This document shows, in pieces, positions 53,167 through 60,609 of a stretch of 64,000 bases of DNA. How positions within the stretch are numbered: position 1 is the first letter of the stretch; each line of letters opens with the position of its first letter. The stretch is taken from NCBI RefSeq assembly GCF_006385255.1, contig NZ_VFJE01000054.1, positions 1 to 64,000 on the forward strand. Direction: 5' to 3'. The translations under genes and the position numbers were made by a program. The notes under the pieces were generated by a model, which did no database searches, was not told the DNA's origin, and saw nothing but the letters and a program-made list of their open reading frames with translations. Source of the stretch: Flavobacterium microcysteis. Lineage in GTDB: Bacteria > Bacteroidota > Bacteroidia > Flavobacteriales > Flavobacteriaceae.

Positions 53167-53197
53167 CAAAGTAATGCAATATGTTTGGTTTTTGCAA
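53167..53197 (-). promoter_or_regulatory. Promoter of the riboswitch-metH transcript
   Basis: On the minus strand TTG (53197-53195), 20 bases, then TTACTTTG (53174-53167), one mismatch from TAnnTTTG. It puts the transcript start about 15 bases before the aptamer and just after the stop of the preceding gene. Confidence 0.55.
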
Positions 53198-53210
53198 TAG
53201 TCGGTGGAAA

Positions 53211-53735
53211 TTATACCGCTATGCTGAAATTTTGCTTGGCTGCAATCCTTAGAATTTCTTCCAATAATTTTTGGGAAAGATTCTTCTCTTTTGAGTTTAC
53301 AAAGACAAAATCCTTTTCGGTTTTTTTTATACTGTTATTTAGTGCCATTTTAAAATCTGCTGAAAACGCTTGTACTCTTGGATTGGCACTAATGATATCA
53401 AAATCGTTTTGGAGCAGGTCGAAATAGTCTGGAAGAATATCTTCTGTGTTTGATGTGTCGACAGCGATAAGGTTTTCGAGTTCATTTTCTTGGACAAAAT
53501 TGATGATGTCTTCCACTTTGAAAGGAACGGCAAACTGGATAAAATTGGCCTCCCAAGAATTCCTTACTGTTGGCTTTTCAAAAAAAGCAACGGTGGAATT
53601 TGTAATTACGGGTAATCTCAAATCGAAATTCCTGTTTTCAAGAAGCGGTTCCTGATTAGAAAGTATTTCAGTTATCAGGGAACTTCCTATCTCTTCAATT
53701 CCAAAGAGTATGATATTTATTTTTTTAACGGACAT
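53211..53735 (-). CDS. Homoserine-dehydrogenase-like NAD-binding protein, short
   Basis: A 174-residue protein whose N-terminus (INIILFGIEEIGSSLITEIL) and layout resemble the NAD-binding domain of homoserine dehydrogenase. LIAVDTSNTEDILPDYFDLLQNDFDIISANP matches the segment that normally precedes the catalytic domain. The catalytic half is missing and the glycine motif is degraded (GIEEIG for GxGxxG). Either it is a remnant or a stand-alone non-catalytic form. It follows OsmC, with a hairpin in the gap. Confidence 0.65.
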   Translation of the reverse strand: MSVKKINIILFGIEEIGSSLITEILSNQEPLLENRNFDLRLPVITNSTVAFFEKPTVRNSWEANFIQFAVPFKVEDIINFVQENELENLIAVDTSNTEDILPDYFDLLQNDFDIISANPRVQAFSADFKMALNNSIKKTEKDFVFVNSKEKNLSQKLLEEILRIAAKQNFSIAV

Positions 53736-53761
53736 GATTTTGGAGATTTTAAATTAAAAGA

Positions 53762-53790
53762 ACTGCTTTTGACTGGCGATCAAAAGCAGT
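53762..53790 (-). terminator. Hairpin between osmC-like and homoserine-dehydrogenase-like genes
   Basis: An 11-bp perfect stem ACTGCTTTTGA/TCAAAAGCAGT with a seven-base loop. The following minus-strand sequence is only moderately T-rich (TCTTTTAATTT), so termination may be partial. Confidence 0.65.
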
Positions 53791-53834
53791 CTTTCAACAA
53801 ACAAACAAATAAAACAAACTAAACAAATATGGCT

Positions 53835-54257
53835 TTATGCCGCATAATTATATTCTTTGTATAAAATCAGCTCGACCGGCGTGGAATTGACCAGATTGTC
53901 ATAAACCGGACTTTTTTGCTGTACTAATTGTAACCATTTTTGAAGTACCGAAAGCGAGGCGTCAGTTGTTGGCTTTAATACGATTTCGATTTTATTGAAA
54001 CCTACTCTTTCTTCCAGACTTGCTTCTCCTGTTATTTCTACTTGTAATGATTTCAGGTTTATACCTAATTCTGCAGCAACCTGCTGGCTCACTGCATTTA
54101 CGCATCCTGCAAATCCTGCAAGGATATATTCGAATGGACTTGGCCCTTCTAATTCCGGGAATTTTTCATTCCTACTTATTCTGACATCAGAATTCTGTGT
54201 CTTTACTACGAATTGCTCATTATTTCTTGAGTATCCTAAAACATTTATTGTTTTCAT
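53835..54257 (-). CDS. OsmC/Ohr-family protein
   Basis: A 140-residue protein of the OsmC fold, with GPSPFEYILAGFAGCVNAVSQQVAAELG carrying the peroxidatic-type Cys and LKSLQVEITGEA after it. The second Cys of Ohr/OsmC peroxidases is not evident. Its location in a methionine-linked region behind two leader-peptide attenuators suggests a sulfur-metabolism role rather than general peroxide defence. That role is inference. Confidence 0.83.
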   Translation of the reverse strand: MKTINVLGYSRNNEQFVVKTQNSDVRISRNEKFPELEGPSPFEYILAGFAGCVNAVSQQVAAELGINLKSLQVEITGEASLEERVGFNKIEIVLKPTTDASLSVLQKWLQLVQQKSPVYDNLVNSTPVELILYKEYNYAA

Positions 54258-54298
54258 ATTTTTATTTTTTTAGATTGATAATTGAGATTTAAATAAAA

Positions 54299-54330
54299 AA
54301 GTCCTTTTGGACGGCTTACCAAAAGGACTT
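54299..54330 (-). terminator. Attenuator terminator 2, upstream of the OsmC gene
   Basis: A 12-bp stem AAGTCCTTTTGG/CCAAAAGGACTT with an eight-base loop, followed by six T's on the minus strand, ends about 40 bases before the OsmC start. The 5' arm region CTTTTGGTAA (54325-54316) can instead pair over 10 bases with TTGCCAAAAG (54374-54365) inside the upstream leader ORF. Confidence 0.85.
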
Positions 54331-54352
54331 ATCACTTGAATATATAAAGAGA

Positions 54353-54439
54353 TTATGTCGTTCGCTTTTGGCAATGGAGTTTAAGGCGGCAATACATCCA
54401 CATATGTTTTTTACAGAAAATCGTTGTTATCGTGTTCAT
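54353..54439 (-). CDS. Leader peptide 2 upstream of the OsmC gene (28 aa)
   Basis: ATG 54439 to TAA 54353 encodes 28 residues. They begin MNTITTIFCKKHMWMYC and continue RLKLHCQKRTT. Met13, Met15, Cys9 and Cys17 lie ahead of codons 22-25, which contain the terminator-like TTGCCAAAAG. It shares M-x-T-I and aromatic-C-K...MW with leader 1. It is likely a ribosome-stalling sensor rather than a functional protein. Confidence 0.72.
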   Translation of the reverse strand: MNTITTIFCKKHMWMYCRLKLHCQKRTT

Positions 54440-54478
54440 TTTTTATTTTGTATTTCTCAAAAGAATTTTTTTCAAAAA

Positions 54479-54507
54479 AAAAGCCTCTGTATTCAACAGA
54501 GGCTTTT
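54479..54507 (-). terminator. Attenuator terminator 1
   Basis: A 12-bp stem AAAAGCCTCTGT/ACAGAGGCTTTT with a five-base loop, followed by a run of T's on the minus strand (plus-strand A's 54474-54482). CCTCTG in its 5' arm (54502-54497) can pair with CAGAGG in leader ORF 1 (54553-54548), with an additional GCAA/TTGC helix (54509-54506 with 54541-54538). Confidence 0.85.
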
Positions 54508-54527
54508 GCTATATATTTTAAATAAAC

Positions 54528-54602
54528 TTAAAATTTGGCAATAGTACCCTCTGCGGAAATTTTCCACATCTTACAGTACGTATGACAAATAATAGTTCTC
54601 AT
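54528..54602 (-). CDS. Leader peptide 1 upstream of the OsmC gene (24 aa)
   Basis: ATG 54602 to TAA 54528 encodes 24 residues, starting MRTIICHTYCKMWK and ending ISAEGTIAKF. Cys6, Cys10 and Met12 precede codons 17-19, whose GCAGAGGGT imitates the terminator 3' arm. A GTGGAA/TTCCGC hairpin over codons 12-17 could mask that segment in the absence of a stalled ribosome. It is similar in sequence and layout to leader 2. Confidence 0.72.
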   Translation of the reverse strand: MRTIICHTYCKMWKISAEGTIAKF

Positions 54603-54623
54603 TTTTATTTCTTTTTGATGGTA

Positions 54624-54653
54624 CAAACTTCAGAACTATTTTTGAATTGACAA
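54624..54653 (-). promoter_or_regulatory. Promoter of the tandem-attenuator transcript
   Basis: On the minus strand TTG (54653-54651), 19 bases, then GAAGTTTG (54631-54624), one mismatch from TAnnTTTG. It lies about 20 bases before leader peptide 1 and just after the terminator of the previous gene. Confidence 0.55.
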
Positions 54654-54693
54654 TGCCTAAAATAAAAATTTAACATTTATTTTATTTTGAAAC

Positions 54694-54726
54694 AAAAAAA
54701 CACCTGCTTTTAAAAGCAGGCGTTTT
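54694..54726 (-). terminator. Terminator after the choice-of-anchor J gene
   Basis: A stem around CCTGCTTTT/AAAAGCAGG (one mismatch further out) is followed by seven T's on the minus strand, 23 bases past the stop. Confidence 0.82.
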
Positions 54727-54748
54727 CTCAAAAATAACTGATTGATAG

Positions 54749-55714
54749 TTAGTTTTTTATAATCTTAGAAGATCCTGACCCTAAATCTGTCTGAACATTT
54801 AAGAAATACATTCCTGATGTTAAGTCGGCAATGTTAACCTGGGTTTCATGGACACCATCTCTAGCAAGAGTTTTCACTACTCTACCATTTAGATCCGTAA
54901 CTTGAATTGAATTGATAGCTGTATTATTCTTGCTATTCACATTAATAATTCCAGTTGTTGGATTTGGATAGATTGAAAAGTTATTTGCTAAGAAGTCGTT
55001 TGTGCTTAATGTTCTGTCAACAGAAAAAGTATCAATTCCAATAATATCAGAATTTGATCCTTCAGGCCCACCATTTGTCACAAAATACCTAAAGGCAAAC
55101 TTAACTGCTGTTGCACCTGACAAACCACTTACTGTAAAACTATATTTGGTCCATGTTTTAGGATAAACAAAACCAGTTGCTAATGTTGGATTAACTGTAA
55201 CTCCAACTGTTGTAAATGACCCTACATCTGTTGCTCCTCCGCTTGGGTTTGTATGTGTTGCAGCCGTACTCATTCTGAGTTCTAACCTATCAGCATAATC
55301 ATTTGCCCCATCAGTACCTTTTCTGGTATAAAAACTCACGACATCACCATTTGCAACTGTTATAGCCGGTGTTATTAGCCAATTGCTAATATTTCCCGAA
55401 CCAACATAATCGTCTTCTTCCGGGTCAAAAACCCCAGTACTTGCATAGTTAACAACCGCAAAAGAGTTTACTCCACCTGTCTGGCCTTGAGGTGAAGTGC
55501 CACCAAAAATTGCCTGATTAGCTGGCAATGGAACGTCATAGTCTGCATTTCCCCAAACTACTGTTGTAGCGGGATTACTTTGATTAGTTCTTGACCAACC
55601 TGCTGCATCCATGGCCTGATCAGTTCCATCAAAACCAAAACCAAATACAACTTGTCCGTTAGCTGAACCTAATGCAGCCGACAAAAAGAGAATTGAAAGT
55701 AACGTTTTTTTCAT
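54749..55714 (-). CDS. Secreted choice-of-anchor J protein with type IX sorting domain
   Basis: A 321-residue protein with a signal peptide (cleavage near ANGQ, residue 20). A choice-of-anchor J/cleaved-adhesin-like beta-sandwich follows (about 25-235; NWLITPAITVANGDVVSFYTRKG, DRLELRMST). The type A T9SS C-terminal domain covers the last ~75 residues (FSIYPNPTTGIINV ... GMYFLNV). It should be exported by the Por/T9SS machinery and attached to, or released from, the surface. Adhesin or carbohydrate binding is plausible but unproven. Confidence 0.87.
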   Translation of the reverse strand: MKKTLLSILFLSAALGSANGQVVFGFGFDGTDQAMDAAGWSRTNQSNPATTVVWGNADYDVPLPANQAIFGGTSPQGQTGGVNSFAVVNYASTGVFDPEEDDYVGSGNISNWLITPAITVANGDVVSFYTRKGTDGANDYADRLELRMSTAATHTNPSGGATDVGSFTTVGVTVNPTLATGFVYPKTWTKYSFTVSGLSGATAVKFAFRYFVTNGGPEGSNSDIIGIDTFSVDRTLSTNDFLANNFSIYPNPTTGIINVNSKNNTAINSIQVTDLNGRVVKTLARDGVHETQVNIADLTSGMYFLNVQTDLGSGSSKIIKN

Positions 55715-55765
55715 AAGTATATTAATTAAAATTAGATAAAGTTCACTTCAAGCATCAGAAAACAA

Positions 55766-55798
55766 AAAAAAGCCTACTTAAAAAAAGTAGGCTTTTTT
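55766..55798. terminator. Hairpin between two secreted-protein genes
   Basis: A 14-bp stem AAAAAAGCCTACTT/AAGTAGGCTTTTTT with A/T runs on both sides. It most likely ends the lipoprotein transcript from the right, about 195 bases past its stop. Confidence 0.7.
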
Positions 55799-55992
55799 CA
55801 AGTATAAAGTTTTCATTGTTTAGCCTCTTACAAGCAAAAGCATCTTTATAAAAGTTTAGTTAATACATAGGCAATATAACAAAAAAATGTTTATTTCACA
55901 AAACTTAATTAATTTCAAACAATCCTTGCCATTACTTTCGGAATGTTAGATTCTGCCACTTATGTTATAAAGCAGAATTAACGGGTGTTCCG

Positions 55993-56616
55993 TTAAAAAG
56001 TATAAATATAAATTGAATAGTTTATCGTCATGACAGCATTAGTAGGGCCACCACACATTGAAAAATCAGTCATAATATAATTTATTTCTAAAAAATACCC
56101 TCCATTTGTCAATGGTGAAGAGGCGTATAATGAGGCTATCTGATTTTTATATTTACAAGCTACATGCGAATAAACTGTATTTGCTTTAGTAGAAGTTATT
56201 TGTGGATATATATCACTGGTATTGATAATCTGGGCTAAATTTATATTATCTGAAGACGAACTCACTAATGTTCGTGTTAGCGGTCTTTGCATTTGATCCC
56301 TAACCAATCCGTTAACTCCGTAAAAAATATGGGGCACTAGTTCTTCTGTAAAATTTTTATAACTAGGGCTTCCTCCTATTGAGAACGTGTTTAATGGATT
56401 GACAAAAGGATCATTATGAGTCAATGTACAAATAGATGTATTCAAAAATTCTTCCGAAAGTTCGTCTATTTGCGAACAGCTCAATGCAGATTTCTGAATA
56501 TCATTACTATTCTTCATTAATATTTTATTCTGTGAGCCATTGGCAACAGTAGTATCATCTTCTTTAGTACAAGAAAACATAAAAGGTAACAAAAGCATTA
56601 AAAGTATTTTTTTCAT
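55993..56616 (-). CDS. Hypothetical lipoprotein (207 aa)
   Basis: The 207 residues have a lipoprotein signal (MKKILLMLLLPFMFSC, Cys16). The rest is Ser/Thr/Asn-rich, with a beta-rich C-terminus (NGGYFLEINYIMTD) and several cysteines (CSQIDEL, CTLTHND, CKYKNQ, CGGPTN). No family is recognised. A -7 box TATATTTG (56655-56648, minus strand) lies about 30 bases upstream. The role is unknown. Confidence 0.7.
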   Translation of the reverse strand: MKKILLMLLLPFMFSCTKEDDTTVANGSQNKILMKNSNDIQKSALSCSQIDELSEEFLNTSICTLTHNDPFVNPLNTFSIGGSPSYKNFTEELVPHIFYGVNGLVRDQMQRPLTRTLVSSSSDNINLAQIINTSDIYPQITSTKANTVYSHVACKYKNQIASLYASSPLTNGGYFLEINYIMTDFSMCGGPTNAVMTINYSIYIYTF

Positions 56617-56710
56617 GGTTTTTTAATTTAAAGTGTTATACATATTTCAAATATAAACTTTTTTGAAAGATTTATCGTACAATAAGAGTTTTGTTTCTCT
56701 CTTTCCTTAT

Positions 56711-56741
56711 TTTGTCAATTAAATATGCTTTTATACCTTTG
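56711..56741 (+). promoter_or_regulatory. Promoter of metK
   Basis: TTTG (56711-56714), 19 bases, then TACCTTTG (56734-56741): a perfect Bacteroidetes promoter. The transcript would start a few bases before the SAM-II-like aptamer. Confidence 0.8.
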
Positions 56742-56755
56742 CAGTCAAATCGAGA

Positions 56756-56825
56756 AGAGGAAAAATTTGTACTGATTGCAACCTCTGATGCTTAACGATT
56801 AAGTATCATAAAAATGCTAAAGCAG
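56756..56825 (+). promoter_or_regulatory. SAM-II-like riboswitch upstream of metK
   Basis: P1 AGAGG (56756-56760) pairs with CCTCT (56782-56786) around a loop ending ATTGCAA. A 10-bp hairpin follows (TGATGCTTAA/TTAAGTATCA, three-base loop). Then comes ATAAAAATGCTAAAGCAG, whose GCTAAAGCAG (56816-56825) can pair back to CTGATTGC in the first loop, forming the H-type pseudoknot of SAM-II. The conserved ATTGCAA and GCTAAA agree with the SAM-II consensus I remember. The hairpin would be an insertion in loop 3. Confidence 0.7.
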
Positions 56826-56841
56826 AAAACTCTTCTTTAGC
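56816..56841 (+). promoter_or_regulatory. Alternative hairpin of the metK leader (expression platform)
   Basis: GCTAAAG (56816-56822), the pseudoknot strand, is exactly complementary to CTTTAGC (56835-56841). It could form a competing 7-bp hairpin when SAM is absent. No U-run follows, so control would more likely be translational. Confidence 0.5.
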
Positions 56842-56883
56842 CTTTCCCTGCAATTTTTCCGATTCCTAAAAACATAAAAAAAC

Positions 56884-58134
56884 ATGGCTTATTTATTTAC
56901 GTCAGAATCTGTGAGTGAGGGACATCCAGATAAAATTGCTGATCAAATTTCAGATGCACTAATTGATAATTTTTTGGCTTTTGATGCCGATTCAAAAGTG
57001 GCTTGCGAAACTTTGGTTACTACTGGACAGGTTATTCTGGCGGGAGAAGTTAAATCAAAAACATATTTAGATGTACAGCAAATAGCCCGTGATGTCATCA
57101 AAAAAATAGGGTACACAAAAAGCGAGTATATGTTCGAAGCAAATTCTTGTGGTGTATTATCTGCTATTCATGAGCAATCTCAAGATATCAACCAAGGTGT
57201 TGACCGTGCCAGCAAAGAAGATCAAGGTGCTGGTGACCAGGGAATGATGTTTGGTTATGCGACAAACGAAACAGAAGATTTTATGCCTCTTGCATTGAAT
57301 CTTTCTCATAAATTATTGCAGGAATTAGCTGTTTTGCGTCGCGAGAATAACGAAATCAAATACCTTCGTCCAGATGCCAAGTCGCAAGTTACTTTGGAAT
57401 ATGACGACAACAACAAACCTGTACGTATTGATGCTATTGTAATTTCTACTCAGCACGATGATTTTGACGACGAGACGAACATGCTTGCTAAAATCAAGAA
57501 AGACCTGATTGAAATCTTAATCCCAAGAATTATCAAAAACAACCCGCACTATGCGCACTTGTTCAATGATTCGATTCAATACCACATTAATCCAACTGGA
57601 AAGTTTGTAATTGGTGGTCCACACGGTGATACCGGATTGACAGGAAGAAAAATTATTGTTGATACTTACGGTGGAAAAGGTGCTCACGGTGGTGGTGCTT
57701 TTTCTGGAAAAGATCCGAGTAAAGTAGATAGAAGTGCTGCTTATGCAACACGTCATATTGCTAAAAACTTAGTAGCTGCTGGTGTAGCTGAAGAAATTTT
57801 AGTTCAGGTTTCTTATGCTATTGGAGTTGCTAAGCCAATGGGAATTTATATCAATACTTATGGCACTTCAAAAGTAAATCTTACTGATGGAGAGATTGCT
57901 AAAAAAGTAGAAGAGTTATTCGATATGAGACCGTATTTCATTGAACAAAGATTGAAATTAAGAAATCCTATTTATAGCGAGACTGCAGCTTACGGACACA
58001 TGGGAAGAAAACCAGAAACCGTGACTAAAACTTTCAAAACTCCAAACGGAGAAGAGAAAACAGTTACAGTTGAACTATTCACTTGGGAAAAGCTTGATTT
58101 TGTTGATAAAGTTAAAGCCGCTTTTGTAATATAA
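56884..58134 (+). CDS. metK: S-adenosylmethionine synthetase
   Basis: A 416-residue enzyme making SAM from methionine and ATP. Family motifs are [17 protein letters not shown] at the N-terminus, [12 protein letters not shown], the P-loop-like [15 protein letters not shown] (GGGAFSGKD signature), and [16 protein letters not shown]. It is slightly longer than E. coli MetK owing to a short insertion. Its product feeds the SAM-I riboswitch on metH at 53 kb as well as its own leader. Confidence 0.96.
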   Translation: MAYLFTSESVSEGHPDKIADQISDALIDNFLAFDADSKVACETLVTTGQVILAGEVKSKTYLDVQQIARDVIKKIGYTKSEYMFEANSCGVLSAIHEQSQDINQGVDRASKEDQGAGDQGMMFGYATNETEDFMPLALNLSHKLLQELAVLRRENNEIKYLRPDAKSQVTLEYDDNNKPVRIDAIVISTQHDDFDDETNMLAKIKKDLIEILIPRIIKNNPHYAHLFNDSIQYHINPTGKFVIGGPHGDTGLTGRKIIVDTYGGKGAHGGGAFSGKDPSKVDRSAAYATRHIAKNLVAAGVAEEILVQVSYAIGVAKPMGIYINTYGTSKVNLTDGEIAKKVEELFDMRPYFIEQRLKLRNPIYSETAAYGHMGRKPETVTKTFKTPNGEEKTVTVELFTWEKLDFVDKVKAAFVI

Positions 58135-58150
58135 CCATTAGCCCTGGTAT

Positions 58151-58182
58151 AAAAAAACCATCCTTTTCAGGATGGTTTTTTA
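58151..58182. terminator. Bidirectional terminator between metK and the TPR protein gene
   Basis: The stem AAAAACCATCCT/AGGATGGTTTTT with a four-base loop, with T/A runs on both sides, sits between convergent genes. Confidence 0.87.
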
Positions 58183-58185
58183 TTT

Positions 58186-60438
58186 TTAATAGGTTCCATT
58201 TTTCATTTTTTCAAGAACAGCTTCCATTTCGGCCTTTGTTTCTTCTCCTATTATATCAGAAAATTTTAATGCCAGTTCCTGTGTTCTTATTGCTTTTTGC
58301 TTCTCACCATTTTTGTAATATAGCTGAGCCAGAGTATCTAAATAATACGGGCTGTTTTTTTCAATCCTTAAACTGGATTCAGACCATTGAATTGCCTTTT
58401 TAATAGATTCCGGATCCTTCCCTTTTTTAACCACAAACCAGGCTGCTTCGTTAGAAGCATTAGAAAAAGAGTACTTAAAGCTTGTCCAGTCGCTATACGA
58501 ATAATCCGTTTTATTCTGAGAAGAAGTGTATAGATCATCTAAAATTTCGATTTCGTTTTTGCCTCCTTTGAATGCTTCCTTGAAGAAAGCGTCATATTCA
58601 GTTACAAACGGATTTTCTTTATTCTGAGCTTCAGCAATTGTTTGCAAAAGTCTTAAATATCCTAGAGTCGTAGTATAGTCCTGAGGTTTTTTTGCGATTA
58701 CTTTTTTATAAACATCCATTACCCTATTTCTGTATTTCTCATCAGTATTCTCTCCAATTTGAGAAATACCACCAGAAATGGCTAATGGCAGTTGCGTTTC
58801 TATTGTTGGGGTATAATCCGCATAATAATCTGCCGCATCTCCTTGTTTGGATGTCTTTTTTTGTTCTTCAAGAATCGCATCATAATGTTTCAACAGATAA
58901 TCAATGGCTTTAAAGTTGGTTTCATCAAACGGTCTTTCCTCATTATAAATTTTATAATAAAATCCTCTGTTTTGCACTTCGGCTAATGCAATTTTCACAA
59001 AATCCATGTCTGGCGTTTTATCTTTTGCATGGCTATTGACAATTCTATCCCAGGCAGAAAGCAGTTTCTTTTTATCAAAATTTACTTTCGTATAGGCTGT
59101 TTGATTTTCATAATTTGGATATTCTTCTATGGTATCTACCTTCACTGGCGAAGGCGGTTCCTCAGAACCAACAGCCACTTTTACTGGCGGTTCAATAGAC
59201 CAGCTATACAGATTCTCATCTGAAAGCGGCAACAGTTTCTTTACGATTTCAGAATCTTTCGCTTTTTTGGAATCCAAAACCTTATTCAGGTCCACCATTG
59301 CTTTTACATACTTCAGCTTTTCCCCTATCGAACCATAATAGACATCAAAAAGGCCGGCATTTTCTGGTAAACTTCCTTCAGTCTGGCTCAAGATATTTCC
59401 ATCCGCATCCATAACTAGGGTTGTGGATTTAAACATTACATTCTTTTTCGCCCAAGACTCGTCTTTTACCGTTGCTAAATAATAATTATACTTGTCATAA
59501 TCTGCAACCTGCCCATAAGAACTATAGCTTCCTATATTGTATTCCTGATTTTGTATGAATACATCAAAAAAGTTCTTCGCATTTTTATTATCCGGATCAT
59601 ACGAAACCACCAAAAATTTCTGTGGTGAGCTTTTAGTTGCCTCTAATGCTTTCTTCAGGTTGTCCTGTACCGCCAATTTAAAATTTGATACTGTTGCTAC
59701 AGCCGTACTGTCTACAGCACCATAACCATAAATATCTGGTTTGCCTGGAAAAGTCCAATTCTTTTTATTTATCGTTTCTATTGGTTTTTCTTTAGTTTCC
59801 GTTACTTCTGGTTTTTGTCCTTTCACAAAAGTCAATGGATTCTTATTATTTTCAGAAACTATCAATTCGTTTTTTTCATTAATATAGCCCTTAAGGTCTA
59901 CTTTCGATAAATAATTAGGCGTGTATTCAATTTTGATTTCATTGATATTTCTTGGCAGGGCATACTTATATAGGGATGTTTCTCCGTTATAATCTTCTCT
60001 TGCCAGATAAAGATATTCTGCCTTATTGATTTCAAAGTTCGCTTCCTCATCATCAGCTTTTAACTCACCTATCAACTCAGAAACAATCTTATAATCCGGC
60101 TCTGCTTTGCCTGACTGGGTACCAATATATATTCCTGAATAATAAACCGAAGTTCCCTTTATATTTACCTTGATTTTCCCTGAACTTGGATTGGCGTCTG
60201 AAGAAAAAACAACTCCAAAATCAGGCCCACTCGAATAATTGTTTTTGAAATGCAACGTATCATTCTTAACTTCATAATCCCCATAAAAGAGAACAAATTC
60301 ATATTGGTTATTATCAAGCAGCTTCAGTTTGATGTACTGTCCAAACGTAGTGGAAGTATAGGTCGCTTTTTCAAATTTGTTCTGTGAATAAGCAAATGCA
60401 GAAAGGAACAATAATAATCCCAGAGTGTAGTTCTTCAT
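58186..60438 (-). CDS. Large secreted protein with C-terminal TPR, function unknown
   Basis: A 750-residue protein with a signal peptide (MKNYTLGLLLFLSAFAYSQ). The N-terminal part (about 20-220) is beta-rich. The middle (about 255-375) has a possible thioredoxin-like fold (KFLVVSYDPDNKNAKNFFDVF, TTLVMDADGNIL) without CxxC cysteines. The C-terminal ~330 residues are helical with TPR-like units (YLDTLAQLYYKNGEKQKAIRTQELAL). It is probably periplasmic. A -7 box TAAATTTG (60473-60466, minus strand) lies upstream. Monocistronic. Confidence 0.72.
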   Translation of the reverse strand: MKNYTLGLLLFLSAFAYSQNKFEKATYTSTTFGQYIKLKLLDNNQYEFVLFYGDYEVKNDTLHFKNNYSSGPDFGVVFSSDANPSSGKIKVNIKGTSVYYSGIYIGTQSGKAEPDYKIVSELIGELKADDEEANFEINKAEYLYLAREDYNGETSLYKYALPRNINEIKIEYTPNYLSKVDLKGYINEKNELIVSENNKNPLTFVKGQKPEVTETKEKPIETINKKNWTFPGKPDIYGYGAVDSTAVATVSNFKLAVQDNLKKALEATKSSPQKFLVVSYDPDNKNAKNFFDVFIQNQEYNIGSYSSYGQVADYDKYNYYLATVKDESWAKKNVMFKSTTLVMDADGNILSQTEGSLPENAGLFDVYYGSIGEKLKYVKAMVDLNKVLDSKKAKDSEIVKKLLPLSDENLYSWSIEPPVKVAVGSEEPPSPVKVDTIEEYPNYENQTAYTKVNFDKKKLLSAWDRIVNSHAKDKTPDMDFVKIALAEVQNRGFYYKIYNEERPFDETNFKAIDYLLKHYDAILEEQKKTSKQGDAADYYADYTPTIETQLPLAISGGISQIGENTDEKYRNRVMDVYKKVIAKKPQDYTTTLGYLRLLQTIAEAQNKENPFVTEYDAFFKEAFKGGKNEIEILDDLYTSSQNKTDYSYSDWTSFKYSFSNASNEAAWFVVKKGKDPESIKKAIQWSESSLRIEKNSPYYLDTLAQLYYKNGEKQKAIRTQELALKFSDIIGEETKAEMEAVLEKMKNGTY

Positions 60439-60609
60439 ATTTGGCTTTTTAATTGATTTGTCTTACAAATTTAATTGATTTTTTCAGCAAATCTACCTCT
60501 TACCAAAAATAGAAGATTATATTTCAGTCTGGCTATATATCTGGCATAGGAGTAACTAACTCAAAACTCCCAACTGCCTTAAGCTTATAGCCTGACTGAA
60601 ATTGTATTT

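Noticed and set aside
55766..55890. Possible fourth leader-peptide attenuator (minus strand ORF MLLLVRG before the hairpin 55766-55798)
   Set aside because: The ORF has only seven codons, the imitation of the terminator arm is five bases (AGGCT), and the gene after it is a secreted adhesin-like protein with no amino-acid biosynthesis link. An ordinary terminator is simpler.
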